NCBI RefSeq assembly: GCF_000376945.1
Contig: NZ_AQXU01000025.1
Span: forward strand, 248,001 to 312,000
Source of the DNA: Leeia oryzae DSM 17879
GTDB taxonomy: Bacteria; Pseudomonadota; Gammaproteobacteria; Burkholderiales; Leeiaceae
Direction of reading: 5' to 3'
DNA length: 64,000 nt
Shown: piece by piece, positions 53,587-62,612 of the stretch
Layout of the letters: the number at the start of each line of letters is the position of its first letter
Numbering within the stretch: the first letter of the stretch is position 1
Translations under genes and position numbers: made by a program
Notes under the pieces: generated by a model
Seen by the model: the letters and a program-made list of their open reading frames with translations, nothing else
Databases searched by the model: none
What the model was told of the DNA's origin: nothing

Positions 53587-54315
53587 ATGTACGCGGCGAC
53601 ATTCATCTTCCGGAAAAAGCAGTTTGATGACACATTTCATCAGCTCGATGCACAAATCGCCACCATGGCAAAACAGATCGAGGGGTATATCGGTGAGGAA
53701 TCCTGGGAGAACCCGAGCAACGGACACATTGCCAATACCTATTACTGGGAAACCATGGAGGCCTTGCAACTGCTGATTCGCCACCCCCTGCATCAGCAGG
53801 CCAAAGCACAACAGGCTGCCTGGCTGGATGGTTATGAGGTGGTGATTTATCAAGTACTGCAACGCTATGGTGACAATCAGCTGGACCACCCGCTACACAA
53901 CTGGAAAGGACCCAAGATGGATACGACACGCGACGCCCAGATAGCGCATTATGAACACAAACTGGCCTATGAAATGGACTCGGCCGATGTCAAGGTCGCG
54001 TTAGACAAAGGGGAAAAACTGGTGATTGTGGATGCCAGAAGCAGCGATGCCTTTGCTGCCGAGCACATTCCGGGCGCCATCAGCCTGCCCCATCGCCTGA
54101 TGGACGAATCCAGCACCCAAGAACTGGACAAAAACACACTGTACGTCACCTACTGTGACGGCATCGGCTGCAATGCATCGACCAAAGGTGCGCTGAAACT
54201 GGCAAAGCTTGGATTTAATGTCAAAGAGCTGATCGGTGGCATCGACTGGTGGAAACGGGATGGTTATGCCGTCGAAACCGGCGCGGCCTGCCGCATCGGC
54301 TGCGGTTGTAACTAG
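53587..54315 (+). CDS. Fused antibiotic biosynthesis monooxygenase-like and rhodanese protein
   Basis: A 242-residue protein with two parts. Residues 1-105 look like the ferredoxin-like ABM fold (IEGYIGEESWENP, YYWETMEALQLLIRHPLH). Residues 111-242 form a rhodanese domain with VIVDARSSDAFAAEHIPGA and the active loop YCDGIGCNAST. ATG 53587 has AAAGG about 6 nt upstream. At the junction ATG 53917 has AAAGGA 6 nt before it, so the rhodanese can also be made alone. I recall both parts as separate proteins in other bacteria. The gene is divergent from the MocR gene and followed by the AhpD-like gene after 12 nt. The substrate is unknown. Confidence 0.82.
   Translation: MYAATFIFRKKQFDDTFHQLDAQIATMAKQIEGYIGEESWENPSNGHIANTYYWETMEALQLLIRHPLHQQAKAQQAAWLDGYEVVIYQVLQRYGDNQLDHPLHNWKGPKMDTTRDAQIAHYEHKLAYEMDSADVKVALDKGEKLVIVDARSSDAFAAEHIPGAISLPHRLMDESSTQELDKNTLYVTYCDGIGCNASTKGALKLAKLGFNVKELIGGIDWWKRDGYAVETGAACRIGCGCN
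53905..53919 (+). promoter_or_regulatory. Internal ribosome binding site and start for the rhodanese part
   Basis: AAAGGA (53905-53910), a 6-nt spacer and ATG (53917-53919) lie in frame inside the fused gene, exactly at the domain junction. The site would give a 132-residue free rhodanese starting MDTTRDAQIAHYEHKLAYE. It is probably a remnant of two formerly overlapping genes, and may still be used. Confidence 0.6.
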
Positions 54316-54327
54316 GCGGAACACCTC

Positions 54328-54759
54328 ATGAGCAACTTGCGCCTTCCCTATCACGAATTATCGGAAGCGGCCTTGCAAGGCTTGCGGTCGGTCAAGAAAT
54401 ATCTGGAGCAATCCAGCCTTGACCGTCGCCTGCTGGAACTGGTGTATTTGCGTGTCTCGCAGATCAACGGCTGCGCCTTTTGTCTGGACATGCACAGCAA
54501 AGCCCTGCGGGCACACAACGAGTCCCAGCAACGTCTGGATGCGCTGGCGGGCTGGCATGCCAGCAGCTTGTTCAGCGCGCGGGAACGGGCGGCGTTGCAA
54601 TGGGCAGAATCCCTGACGCACGTCAGCCAGACCCATGCGCCAGACGCCGACTACCTGCCATTGACCCAGCATTTTAGCGACCAGGAAATCTCCGACCTGA
54701 CCTTTGCCATTGCCAACATGAATGCGCTCAACCGTCTCGCCATCGGCATGCGGCAATAA
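54328..54759 (+). CDS. Carboxymuconolactone decarboxylase family protein (AhpD-like)
   Basis: A 143-residue helical protein with the AhpD-like redox motif CAFCLDMHSK (Cys-x2-Cys with His four residues later). Such proteins act as alkylhydroperoxidases that accept electrons from lipoyl or thioredoxin-like partners, though many have no tested substrate. It lies 12 nt after the fused monooxygenase-rhodanese gene and 30 nt before a GNAT gene, so the three appear to be one unit controlled from the MocR divergent promoter. The grouping suggests a thiol or small-molecule detoxification role, which is an inference. Confidence 0.9.
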   Translation: MSNLRLPYHELSEAALQGLRSVKKYLEQSSLDRRLLELVYLRVSQINGCAFCLDMHSKALRAHNESQQRLDALAGWHASSLFSARERAALQWAESLTHVSQTHAPDADYLPLTQHFSDQEISDLTFAIANMNALNRLAIGMRQ

Positions 54760-54789
54760 GCCCGTCCATCCGCCAACAGGAAACACCTT

Positions 54790-55239
54790 ATGACAATTCA
54801 TATCCGCCTCGCCACCCTGCAGGATATCCCGGCACTGGCGCCGCTTTTTGATGCCTACCGGCAATTTTACGAGCAGCCTTCGGATATCGGTTTGGCGACA
54901 GATTATCTGCGCACCAGACTTACCAACCAGGAGTCCGTGATTCTGGTGGCCAGCAACGCCGAACAGCAACTGACCGGGTTTTGCCAGCTTTATCCCAGCT
55001 TCTGTTCTGTCATCGCCGCCCCGATTTATGTCTTGTATGACTTGTTTGTCAGCCCGGGCGCCCGGCAAACCGGCACAGGAAAACGGTTGATGCAGGCAGC
55101 CGAAGCGGAAGGCATCCGGGCGGGTAAACGCCGGCTGGACTTGACCACGGCCAAAACCAACCTGACGGCACAGGCACTTTATGAAGGATGTGGCTGGGAA
55201 CGGGATAAAGTCTTTCTCACCTACAACAAGAACCTGTAA
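54790..55239 (+). CDS. GNAT family N-acetyltransferase
   Basis: A 149-residue GNAT protein. YVLYDLFVSPGARQTGTGKRLM is the usual beta4-alpha3 region, with Q-T-G-T-G as the acetyl-CoA pyrophosphate loop, and ALYEGCGWERDKVFLTYNK is the C-terminal strand region. The substrate is unknown. It is the last gene of the plus-strand unit that starts at 53587 and converges on the CHASE-GGDEF gene after 26 nt. AGGA lies upstream of the start. Confidence 0.88.
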   Translation: MTIHIRLATLQDIPALAPLFDAYRQFYEQPSDIGLATDYLRTRLTNQESVILVASNAEQQLTGFCQLYPSFCSVIAAPIYVLYDLFVSPGARQTGTGKRLMQAAEAEGIRAGKRRLDLTTAKTNLTAQALYEGCGWERDKVFLTYNKNL

Positions 55240-55265
55240 GTCATTCGCTGATACCCGAGGGATCT

Positions 55266-57701
55266 TCACGACTCATTGTGCGCCGGCTGGTCCTCCTGCC
55301 GGATATCACCGGCAAAGCAGATGTGCGGGCTTGGCAACTGTTTGGCAATATACATGGCTGAATCAGCCTGCTGGATCACCTCACTGATGGTGGCGCCATC
55401 GTCCGGATAAATCGAAATTCCCAGACTGCCAGAGACGGACAGGGTGACGCCGTTAAAACTACAGGGGGTCTCTACAGCATGCAGCAAGCGCTCGGCCAGA
55501 TCCCGCAAGCTGCCATGCGGCTGCAGTTCGGATAACAGGATCACGAACTCGTCCCCACCCTGCCGGCATACCGTATCAGCCGCCCGGACAATGGTTTGCA
55601 ACTGCCCGGCAACGGCTTGCAAGACGGCGTCCCCCGCTTCATGACCATACTGGTCATTGATCGGCTTGAATTTGTCCAGATCCAGAAACAGAATGGCAAA
55701 CCGCCGATTGTAGCGTTTGGCCTGTTCCAGCAATTGCTCCGCCCGCTCGATCAGCGCCGCCCGGTTTGGCAAACCGGTCAGATAGTCATGCAGGGCCAGA
55801 AAACGGATTCTCTCTTCTGCCTGATGTCGCTCGGTCACATCCTGGAACATGCCCAGATAATTCACCACCTCCCCCTGATCGTTCAGAATCTGGGTAATCT
55901 GCAAGCGTTCGGTATACACACTGCCGTCCTTGCGGCGGTTCACCAGCTCGCCTTCCCATGACCCCTTGCTGGCAAGCTGTTGCCACATGTCCTGATAAAA
56001 CGCATCGCCCTGCCCCGGCCCTTTCAGGAAGCGGGGATTGCGACCCAGCGCCTCCTCCTCGGAATACCCGGTCAACCGGGTAAAACCGGGATTCACCGCA
56101 ATCAGATTATTGTGGCTGTCTGTCACCATGATACCGTTGGGACTGGCTTTGAACACGTTATCCGACAGGCGCATGGTCTCGGCGATGGCCCGCTGCTCGG
56201 TGATGTCTTCCAGCGCAAAGACCACCCCGCTGACATTGCCTTCCATGCTCCACATGGGGCGACCAGTGAGTTTGCCCCAGAACAGGCGGCCATCCCGGCG
56301 CACGCATTGCAGTTCCAGCGAGAAATTGGTTTTGTCTTTCTGATACAGCAGTTTCAAATGAGACAACACCTTGCCCTGATCTTCAGGTTTGATCATCTCG
56401 ATAAAGGCAGCCCCCTTGGGTTCATCGCCGGCGGGTATCAGCATAATGTCCGAGAGCCGCTTGTTGGCATGCTGGATCACCCCTTGCGGGTCCACCAGAA
56501 AAATGGCCACACTGGAACTGTCATAAATCGCCAGCAGCAAGCTGCCCTGCTCGGCCAAAGCCCGGTTACCCTGCGCCACTCTGGCAAGGGAGGCAGCGGC
56601 AAACTGGTGCCGGGAGGCCGACATCCAGGCCAGGGTCGCCAGCAAAAAGGACAAGATGATGCCGGAAACGCCAAAAACATAGCTGTCCCGGTTAATCGAT
56701 ACCCCCAGCCAGTCGGACAATCTTGACTGAAACACATAGGTCCAGCGCCCCTCAAACAGATCCGAATGGACAACAAAGGTAACCTTGTCACCTTCGGTTT
56801 CCGGCTCGCCCAGCACGTCCGAAAACATCAGGGCATCCGGTTTGACCGTATCACCGTCATAAACCTGCAAATGCATTTTCAAGGCATGCTCTTCCGCCTC
56901 TGTATGCCAGAAACCTTGCAACAACACCTGAATGTTCAGTGCAGCAAATGTCCATCCCTGCAATGCTTTTTGCCGTAATGCCGGCGTGGCAGGCTGGTTG
57001 CCTGAGGTGTATACCGGCAATATCAGAATGGTTTTACGGGCATCCTTCTGGCCGAACATATCCTCGCCGACCAGTCGTCCCGACAAAACGGGCTCGGCAC
57101 TATCCCTGGATTGCAAGGCCGCCCAGCGGCGTGCCGGGTCCATCAGAAAGTCTTCGCCCAGGCGGGTCGTAGAAAAGTGGGCAAACGAGGTGAGATACAC
57201 CACCGGGGCATATTCCCGGCGGACACCGCGCGGCGTAATTTCAAACCAGGGGGCCCCATCGGCATGAATGGCGTCCAGCATGGACGGCACCTGGTCGTGC
57301 GGCATCATTTGCACATAACCGATGCTTTCGATGCCAGGGTAATGGCTGGACAGCTCAAGACGGCTCACGTAGGACTGGAATTCATCACGGGAAACCTGAT
57401 TGCTCCCGTTGAACAAACCGCGTACCCCGCGCAATATCTGTGCATTGGCATACAAAGACTGCCTGACCCCCGTGACCAGATCCATTGCATGGTCCCGGAA
57501 GGCCTGATTGGCTGCAGCCTGTGCCTGCCCTCTGGCATACATGACCAGCGTAGCGGTCAACAGCATGCCAACCACCAGGATCAGGGCGGGGATGATAAGC
57601 ATGCGATAACCGGAGGGTAAAGCGTTACGCAAATGAGAGCGCATCTGGCATACCAGTCTGGATTTGTAATTGATGCCCGGACAAGCCGGTGAATCAGGCA
57701 T
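55266..57701 (-). CDS. CHASE-PAS-PAS-GGDEF diguanylate cyclase
   Basis: An 811-residue membrane sensor. A transmembrane helix at about 33-54 is followed by a periplasmic CHASE domain (about 80-300; YPGIESIGYVQMMP), a second helix near 343-362, PAS domains at about 390-505 and 515-640, and a C-terminal GGDEF domain with QGGDEF intact. It should make cyclic di-GMP in answer to an extracellular small molecule. There is no EAL domain. ATG 57701 is the first start; ATG 57644 is a shorter choice, and neither has a clear ribosome site. Confidence 0.92.
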   Translation of the reverse strand: MPDSPACPGINYKSRLVCQMRSHLRNALPSGYRMLIIPALILVVGMLLTATLVMYARGQAQAAANQAFRDHAMDLVTGVRQSLYANAQILRGVRGLFNGSNQVSRDEFQSYVSRLELSSHYPGIESIGYVQMMPHDQVPSMLDAIHADGAPWFEITPRGVRREYAPVVYLTSFAHFSTTRLGEDFLMDPARRWAALQSRDSAEPVLSGRLVGEDMFGQKDARKTILILPVYTSGNQPATPALRQKALQGWTFAALNIQVLLQGFWHTEAEEHALKMHLQVYDGDTVKPDALMFSDVLGEPETEGDKVTFVVHSDLFEGRWTYVFQSRLSDWLGVSINRDSYVFGVSGIILSFLLATLAWMSASRHQFAAASLARVAQGNRALAEQGSLLLAIYDSSSVAIFLVDPQGVIQHANKRLSDIMLIPAGDEPKGAAFIEMIKPEDQGKVLSHLKLLYQKDKTNFSLELQCVRRDGRLFWGKLTGRPMWSMEGNVSGVVFALEDITEQRAIAETMRLSDNVFKASPNGIMVTDSHNNLIAVNPGFTRLTGYSEEEALGRNPRFLKGPGQGDAFYQDMWQQLASKGSWEGELVNRRKDGSVYTERLQITQILNDQGEVVNYLGMFQDVTERHQAEERIRFLALHDYLTGLPNRAALIERAEQLLEQAKRYNRRFAILFLDLDKFKPINDQYGHEAGDAVLQAVAGQLQTIVRAADTVCRQGGDEFVILLSELQPHGSLRDLAERLLHAVETPCSFNGVTLSVSGSLGISIYPDDGATISEVIQQADSAMYIAKQLPSPHICFAGDIRQEDQPAHNES

Positions 57702-57860
57702 CTAGCGTTTCTGAAGTCGCATCCCTGATATTAGCATAGCAAACAGCACGTCAATGTCAGCCAGAATTTTAAATACAATCACGCCCGACACTTCCATCCT
57801 GCCTCAAAATGTCCTACTCTGTAAGGCCAGAAACCGTTCCTTGATGAATCTTTTAAAATC

Positions 57861-58463
57861 ATGAGTTTACCCCCCCCAGTAGAACGCACCCTGTTTCACA
57901 CCCGGCAAGTTGTCTGCCACGGCTACTCCAGAGCGGATGGTTTGTGGGATATCGAAGGCCGGATTGTCGATACCAAATCCTACGAACTGGTGTTTTATGA
58001 TGGCCGCTACCGCCCGCCGGGCGAACCGCTCCACGACATGACGGTACGCATCACCATCAATGAAGACTTCCTGATTGTCGACGCAGAAGCCTTTACGGCA
58101 TATGGTCCGTTTATTCCTTGCCCCGAAGTCGCGGTGATGTACAAGAAGCTGATCGGCCTGACCATCGGCCCTGGCTTTACCCGAAAACTGAAAGCCTTGT
58201 TTCGCGGTCGTGATGGTTGCACCCATATCACCGAGCTGATGGGGCCCATTGCCACCACGGCCTATCAGACGGTGTCATCCGGGCAGCGCAAACGTCAGCG
58301 TGACCAAGGTCTGGATGTACCGTCTACCTCTCCGATCAACATTGCACCGCTGATCAATACCTGTCACGGCTGGCGCAGCGATGGGGACGCCGTCAAAGTG
58401 CAATACCCGGATTTTTACCGGGAATCAGAAGCAGACGAAGAGGCGGAAGAAACCAAAGACTAA
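57861..58463 (+). CDS. DUF2889 domain protein
   Basis: A 200-residue protein matching the DUF2889 family, which has no known function. Typical parts are the early DGLWDIEGRIVDTKSY, the middle GPGFTRKLKALFRGRDGCTHITELMGPIATTAYQT, and a C-terminal NTCHGWRSDG with a conserved cysteine and histidine. The GCTH and NTCHG segments may bind a metal. The end is acidic. It overlaps the convergent DUF3025 gene by 4 nt. Confidence 0.85.
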   Translation: MSLPPPVERTLFHTRQVVCHGYSRADGLWDIEGRIVDTKSYELVFYDGRYRPPGEPLHDMTVRITINEDFLIVDAEAFTAYGPFIPCPEVAVMYKKLIGLTIGPGFTRKLKALFRGRDGCTHITELMGPIATTAYQTVSSGQRKRQRDQGLDVPSTSPINIAPLINTCHGWRSDGDAVKVQYPDFYRESEADEEAEETKD

Positions 58464-59260
58464 GCGCTATCTGGCGCCAGGTTTTCTGACGGAATACGCT
58501 TGGGGCGGAAATAACCGCTATCGGCATAAAAACCGGCATCCTGCTCCGGATGCCAGCCTGGCACACCCAACACCGGTAGCGGACTGAGATCGCGCGGGTG
58601 TTGCAACTGGTCTGATGCCAGGACTGCCGCCAGCCTTGCATCCAGGGTGTCTGCCGTGCCGCATGGCAAAAACAGCGCCTTGGCTGTCCAGCCCCGGAAC
58701 GGTTGCAAGCCTTTTTCAAACTCGGAATGACCAAACAGGGTGTACGTCAGTGCAGACTGCCCCTGCTCACGTTCTTCCAGCCAGACCCCTTGCCAGTCAT
58801 GCTGACGCAGCCGGTGGCACCAGCTGTCATCCGTATACTCAACAATCACGCCGCACTCGTCAAACAGCGTCAGGGCATCCCGCATGCGTCCACGACTGGA
58901 CACCTCGTCCCCGCTGTCGGCATGGCGGGCATTCAGCACCGCCTTGGTTGCCGGAAACCTAAGCCAGCAAAGGGCATTGAACAGGTCGTGCCAGTTCCCG
59001 GGTCGGGTCGGCACCAGTCCGCTCTGGAAAATCTGCAGCTCATACGGAAGCGCCTTGAGCGGCGCATCCTGAACCAGAAAACGGATCGGCTGATGCTGTG
59101 CGTTCACCACCCCTGCCTCGGCCGCCTGTGCATTCAGCCACGCCAGCGTCGGCCAATCGGCAAACTGCCGGAAGTCTCGCTGCCATCTGGCAAATACTTT
59201 GCACCACGGACTCCTGTCCAGCACGTCGGATTGCCAGGCTTGTGGCGAAAATTTACTCAT
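58460..59260 (-). CDS. DUF3025 domain protein
   Basis: A 266-residue protein of the DUF3025 family, function unknown, found mainly in beta- and gammaproteobacteria. Characteristic parts are IRFLVQDAPLKALPYELQIFQ, the short HDLFNALCWLRFPATKAVLNARH, LFDECGV and the end VLGVPGWHPEQDAGFYADSGYFRP. No membrane segment or signal peptide is present, so it is probably cytoplasmic. It is convergent with the DUF2889 gene and 109 bp downstream of tpx. Confidence 0.85.
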   Translation of the reverse strand: MSKFSPQAWQSDVLDRSPWCKVFARWQRDFRQFADWPTLAWLNAQAAEAGVVNAQHQPIRFLVQDAPLKALPYELQIFQSGLVPTRPGNWHDLFNALCWLRFPATKAVLNARHADSGDEVSSRGRMRDALTLFDECGVIVEYTDDSWCHRLRQHDWQGVWLEEREQGQSALTYTLFGHSEFEKGLQPFRGWTAKALFLPCGTADTLDARLAAVLASDQLQHPRDLSPLPVLGVPGWHPEQDAGFYADSGYFRPKRIPSENLAPDSA

Positions 59261-59293
59261 GCATCAACACCAGAAGGGAATGGATAAACAGAA

Positions 59294-59334
59294 ATAGCCA
59301 ATCTGCCGCTACAGCGATCGGCAGGATTGGCTAT
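59294..59334 (-). terminator. Probable terminator after tpx
   Basis: ATAGCCAATCTGCCG (59294-59308) pairs with CGGCAGGATTGGCTAT (59319-59334) with one bulged G and a 10-nt loop. On the minus strand it is followed by a T-rich stretch. It lies about 36 nt after the tpx stop codon. Confidence 0.6.
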
Positions 59335-59369
59335 CTGGCGGCGCAGGGTCAGGCCTGCGTCCACGATAC

Positions 59370-59888
59370 TCAGGCAGCAGGTTCTGGCGGCAACAAGGCC
59401 TTCAGTGCAGCCTGGTAGTTAGGCTCGCTGGTAATTTCATTCACCAGTTCGGCATGCAATACCTTGTCTTCTTCATCCAGCACAATCACGGCTCTCGCCA
59501 TCAACCCGGACAACGGTACATCGGTAATCATCACGCCATAATCTTTGTAAAAATCACGGCCGCGCATGGACGACAGGGTCATCACATTTTCCAGGCCTTC
59601 TGCTGCGCAGGCACGGGCCTGGGCAAATGGCAGATCCGCCGAAATCACCAGTACCACCGTGTTGTCGATCTGGCTGGCAAGCTCATTGAATTTGCGGGCA
59701 GATGCCAGACATACCGCAGTATCCAGGCTCGGTACAATGTTCAGTACCTTGCGTTTGCCATAAAAGCTGGATAGCGATACATCGTTCAGATTCTTATCAA
59801 CCAGCATGAAACTTTTAGCGATATCACCTACGCGCGGGAAAGTTCCCCCCACGTTAACCGGTTCGCCTTTCAGCAATACGGTAGACAT
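59370..59888 (-). CDS. tpx: Thiol peroxidase (Tpx, atypical 2-Cys peroxiredoxin)
   Basis: A 172-residue peroxiredoxin that reduces hydrogen peroxide and lipid peroxides with thioredoxin. The peroxidatic Cys60 lies in SLDTAVC (Thr57-x-x-Cys60) and the resolving Cys94 in ARACAAEG, spaced 34 residues apart as in E. coli Tpx (Cys61 and Cys95). Its own terminator lies downstream. It follows gcvH by 166 bp and seems to have its own promoter. Confidence 0.94.
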   Translation of the reverse strand: MSTVLLKGEPVNVGGTFPRVGDIAKSFMLVDKNLNDVSLSSFYGKRKVLNIVPSLDTAVCLASARKFNELASQIDNTVVLVISADLPFAQARACAAEGLENVMTLSSMRGRDFYKDYGVMITDVPLSGLMARAVIVLDEEDKVLHAELVNEITSEPNYQAALKALLPPEPAA

Positions 59889-60054
59889 TTACTGGTCTCC
59901 TTATTCATGGCTCATCAAGCCTTATTGAATCGCCTTGGCCAACATGCCAAGTCATTGTCTAAGCATGGTCGAGAAAGTCAAAAATGGCAAGGCGTCATGA
60001 CAATCTTTATCCAGTTCACCCGCACTCCGGGTGAATGTACTGCGCCTGGGCAGC

Positions 60055-60432
60055 TTAACCGATTTCTGCAGCGTAACCGTCGGCATCCAGCAGGCCGGAC
60101 AAGTCCGCCACATTGGCAGGTTTGATCCGGAACAACCAGGTATGGTACGGGTCACGGTTAACCGCTTCAGGCTCATCCACGGCAGCCGGGTTGATTTCCA
60201 GCACTTCACCGGCAATCGGCGCGTACACGTCAGACGCGGCCTTGACGGACTCGACCACGGCACATGCCTCGCCGGCGGCCACTACACGTCCGGTGTCCGG
60301 CAATTCAATGTAGACCAGATCCCCGAGCAGCTCCTGGGCATGATCCGAAATACCGACAGTGACCACGCCATTGTCTTCCAGCTTGCACCATTCGTGAGAG
60401 GTGGCAAAACGTAACTCTGCAGGGATACTCAT
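60055..60432 (-). CDS. gcvH: Glycine cleavage system H protein
   Basis: The lipoyl carrier of the glycine cleavage complex. The 125-residue protein has the lipoylated Lys64 in ESVKAASD and the family pattern [27 protein letters not shown] and [17 protein letters not shown]. It is 67 bp downstream of the DUF3426 gene. The usual partners gcvT and gcvP are not adjacent, so in this genome gcvH stands alone here or serves also in lipoyl transfer. Confidence 0.95.
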   Translation of the reverse strand: MSIPAELRFATSHEWCKLEDNGVVTVGISDHAQELLGDLVYIELPDTGRVVAAGEACAVVESVKAASDVYAPIAGEVLEINPAAVDEPEAVNRDPYHTWLFRIKPANVADLSGLLDADGYAAEIG

Positions 60433-60498
60433 ATCAGACTCCTGTTTCAGATCAGTGAATAAGGCAACAGCGCCACCCGTCAGGGTGACTGAAACCTG

Positions 60499-61596
60499 TT
60501 ACCGGTAAATGGCTTGAACTCTGTATCCAGCCGGGTTCAAGTTATCCAGCAATAAAGGCACATGGATCATCAGCACCGACTTTGCCGCCAGCGTTCCTTT
60601 GGCAGCGTCAACCGCCGCCAGATAGTCGTGCGGTGCAAAGTATTTACGCGCGACCGACAGGTCAGCCGTATCGGTCAATGTCAGTTGCAGGTCAGGCAGC
60701 GCGACCGGGTAACTGGCCTGATTACGCAGTTCCAGCGACCACATGACAATGCGTGGCGAGGCACTTTTCTCCTCCAGCTCCACATTATCGACTTCCAGCG
60801 CCGTGGCGTCCTGTATGCTGGGCAGGCGGCATTTCAGCAGCGGGCAGACGGTCTGCCAGATGCCCATGCTTTCTGGCGCGGCCTTGTACAAGGGCACCCG
60901 CCAGATCCAGAGACACTGCATCACAAGCATCAGCGATGCCAATATTGCCAGTATGCGCCATAACCAGCGAAAACGTGGTGGCGGCGGATGAATATCCAGC
61001 AAGGCACTCAGATCCAGCTGCGGGGAGGGCAGCTCATCCACTACGCCAACCACAGACTTTGGGGCGTCATGTGCTTTTTGGGCTTGCGTATCCACAATGG
61101 CCGCCAAGGCGGGCCGCTGCAAAAACGGGGCCAGATCCAGCTTGGCAGGTGCTTCCGGCTCATCCACATGCTTCCCGGCTGGCGTCGCCACAGCGGTTGC
61201 TTCACCTACCGGCACGGCTTCTGCATGATCCACCGCATCGGCCTGCTGCGCCGCTTCTTCAAGTGCATCCACCTGCTGCATGCTTTGCACTTCCAGCGCT
61301 TCGATCTTGCCTTTCAGACCATCAGACACCGGTTTGGGTGGCGATGCATCCGTCGGCATTACAGGCGTGACAGCAGGCGTTTCCACCAACGTCCGGGGTG
61401 CACCGGGAGAGCGTGGCACGGCCAATTCGGCCGGGAACTCGGTTCTCGGTCCTTCGGCTGGCGGTAACAAGTGGTCCAGCGCGTTAAAGACATAGGCACA
61501 ACGCCCGCAGCGCACCTTACCGGCCATGGCTGCCAGCTGGTCAGCCTTGACGCGGAATGCCGTTCTGCAGTTGGGGCAGCGTGTCGCGTAATGCAT
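60499..61596 (-). CDS. Zinc-ribbon and DUF3426 protein
   Basis: A 365-residue protein. The N-terminus has an MJ0042-type zinc ribbon with two CxxC pairs (RCPNCRTAF and RCGRCAYVF), followed by a long low-complexity Pro/Ala/Glu linker, one membrane helix around residues 224-244 and a C-terminal DUF3426 domain. Function is unknown; in betaproteobacteria it often lies next to prmA. ATG 61596 follows GGA at 6 nt, and the frame upstream to 61713 is the shadow of prmA. It begins 10 nt after the prmA stop. Confidence 0.86.
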   Translation of the reverse strand: MHYATRCPNCRTAFRVKADQLAAMAGKVRCGRCAYVFNALDHLLPPAEGPRTEFPAELAVPRSPGAPRTLVETPAVTPVMPTDASPPKPVSDGLKGKIEALEVQSMQQVDALEEAAQQADAVDHAEAVPVGEATAVATPAGKHVDEPEAPAKLDLAPFLQRPALAAIVDTQAQKAHDAPKSVVGVVDELPSPQLDLSALLDIHPPPPRFRWLWRILAILASLMLVMQCLWIWRVPLYKAAPESMGIWQTVCPLLKCRLPSIQDATALEVDNVELEEKSASPRIVMWSLELRNQASYPVALPDLQLTLTDTADLSVARKYFAPHDYLAAVDAAKGTLAAKSVLMIHVPLLLDNLNPAGYRVQAIYR

Positions 61597-61606
61597 GCTA
61601 ATCCGG

Positions 61607-62500
61607 TCAGCGAACCCGAACCGCAGACAAACAGGCCCAGCCTTCTCGGCTATCGGCCAGTTCCAGATCAAACCATGGGGCATAGGCTTCTTGCACCAGG
61701 CTGACTTGTTCAACCAGAATGCCAGACAACACGATGTGCCCGCCAGGCTTGACCGATCCGGCCAGTAACGGCGCCAGCGTGCGCAACGGATTGGTCAGAA
61801 TATTGGCAACCACCACATCGTACGTGCCTACCGGCGCTGCGTCCGGCAGATAAAAGGCGACCTCAACCTGATTCTGCGAGGCATTGTCATGACTGGCCTG
61901 CATGGCTTGCGGATCAATATCCACCCCGACAACCGGACCAGCACCCAGTTTCTTGGCGGCAATGGCCAGAATCCCGGAGCCACAACCGTAATCCAGTACG
62001 GTCACGCCTTTTGGCAGATGACGATCTAGCCATTCCAGACACAAGCGGGTGGTCGGGTGACTGCCGGTCCCAAATGCCAGGCCCGGGTCCAGCCACAGAT
62101 TGACGGTTCCCTCGCCCGGGGCATCATGCCAGGTCGGGGTAATCCAGAGACGGTCAGAAATCCGGATCGGGTCAAACTGGCTCTGGGTCAGACGTACCCA
62201 GTCCTGCTCGGCCACCACTTCGGCGGTGTAGGGAGGCAACTCTGCCCAGCCAAGGCCTTCTTGCAGCGCAGCCAGCCATTCCGTCGGCTCGCTGTCTTCC
62301 GGCAACAGGGCCACCACCCGGCTGTCATGCCACAGTGTATCTACGGCCTCGCCGGGCTCGTTGAACAGCGGCTGTTCCTGATCCGTGCCTGCGTGCGCAT
62401 CTTCGATGCTGACCGACAGGGCACCCAGTTCAAACAAGGCATCCGACAATGTTTCTGCCTCACGACTGGAAGACAGGATAGCTAATGAAACCCAACTCAT
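61607..62500 (-). CDS. prmA: Ribosomal protein L11 methyltransferase
   Basis: SAM-dependent enzyme that methylates ribosomal protein L11 at several lysines and the N-terminus. The 297-residue protein starts MSWVSLAILSSSREAETLSD, as in the PrmA substrate-recognition domain. The SAM site is VLDYGCGSGILAIAAKKLGA, followed by VVGVDIDPQAM and the NILTNPL motif. ATG 62500 has GGAA about 7 nt upstream. In many relatives accB-accC lies beside prmA; here the next gene upstream is metC. Confidence 0.95.
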   Translation of the reverse strand: MSWVSLAILSSSREAETLSDALFELGALSVSIEDAHAGTDQEQPLFNEPGEAVDTLWHDSRVVALLPEDSEPTEWLAALQEGLGWAELPPYTAEVVAEQDWVRLTQSQFDPIRISDRLWITPTWHDAPGEGTVNLWLDPGLAFGTGSHPTTRLCLEWLDRHLPKGVTVLDYGCGSGILAIAAKKLGAGPVVGVDIDPQAMQASHDNASQNQVEVAFYLPDAAPVGTYDVVVANILTNPLRTLAPLLAGSVKPGGHIVLSGILVEQVSLVQEAYAPWFDLELADSREGWACLSAVRVR

Positions 62501-62612
62501 GGCAAATTCCAATTCATAACAGGCACCATAATGCCATGCACAATTCAATAAGTAAAAACGCCGTACAGCTTAGTAATACGCCATTCGGATGATTGCGGGC
62601 CTTCGATGGCGC

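Noticed and set aside
54358-55269. Minus-strand frame of 303 codons
   Set aside because: It is antisense to the AhpD-like and GNAT genes, both of which have motifs and ribosome sites.
60433-60498. Possible glycine riboswitch upstream of gcvH
   Set aside because: The gap is only 66 bp and shows just one small hairpin, too short for a glycine aptamer.
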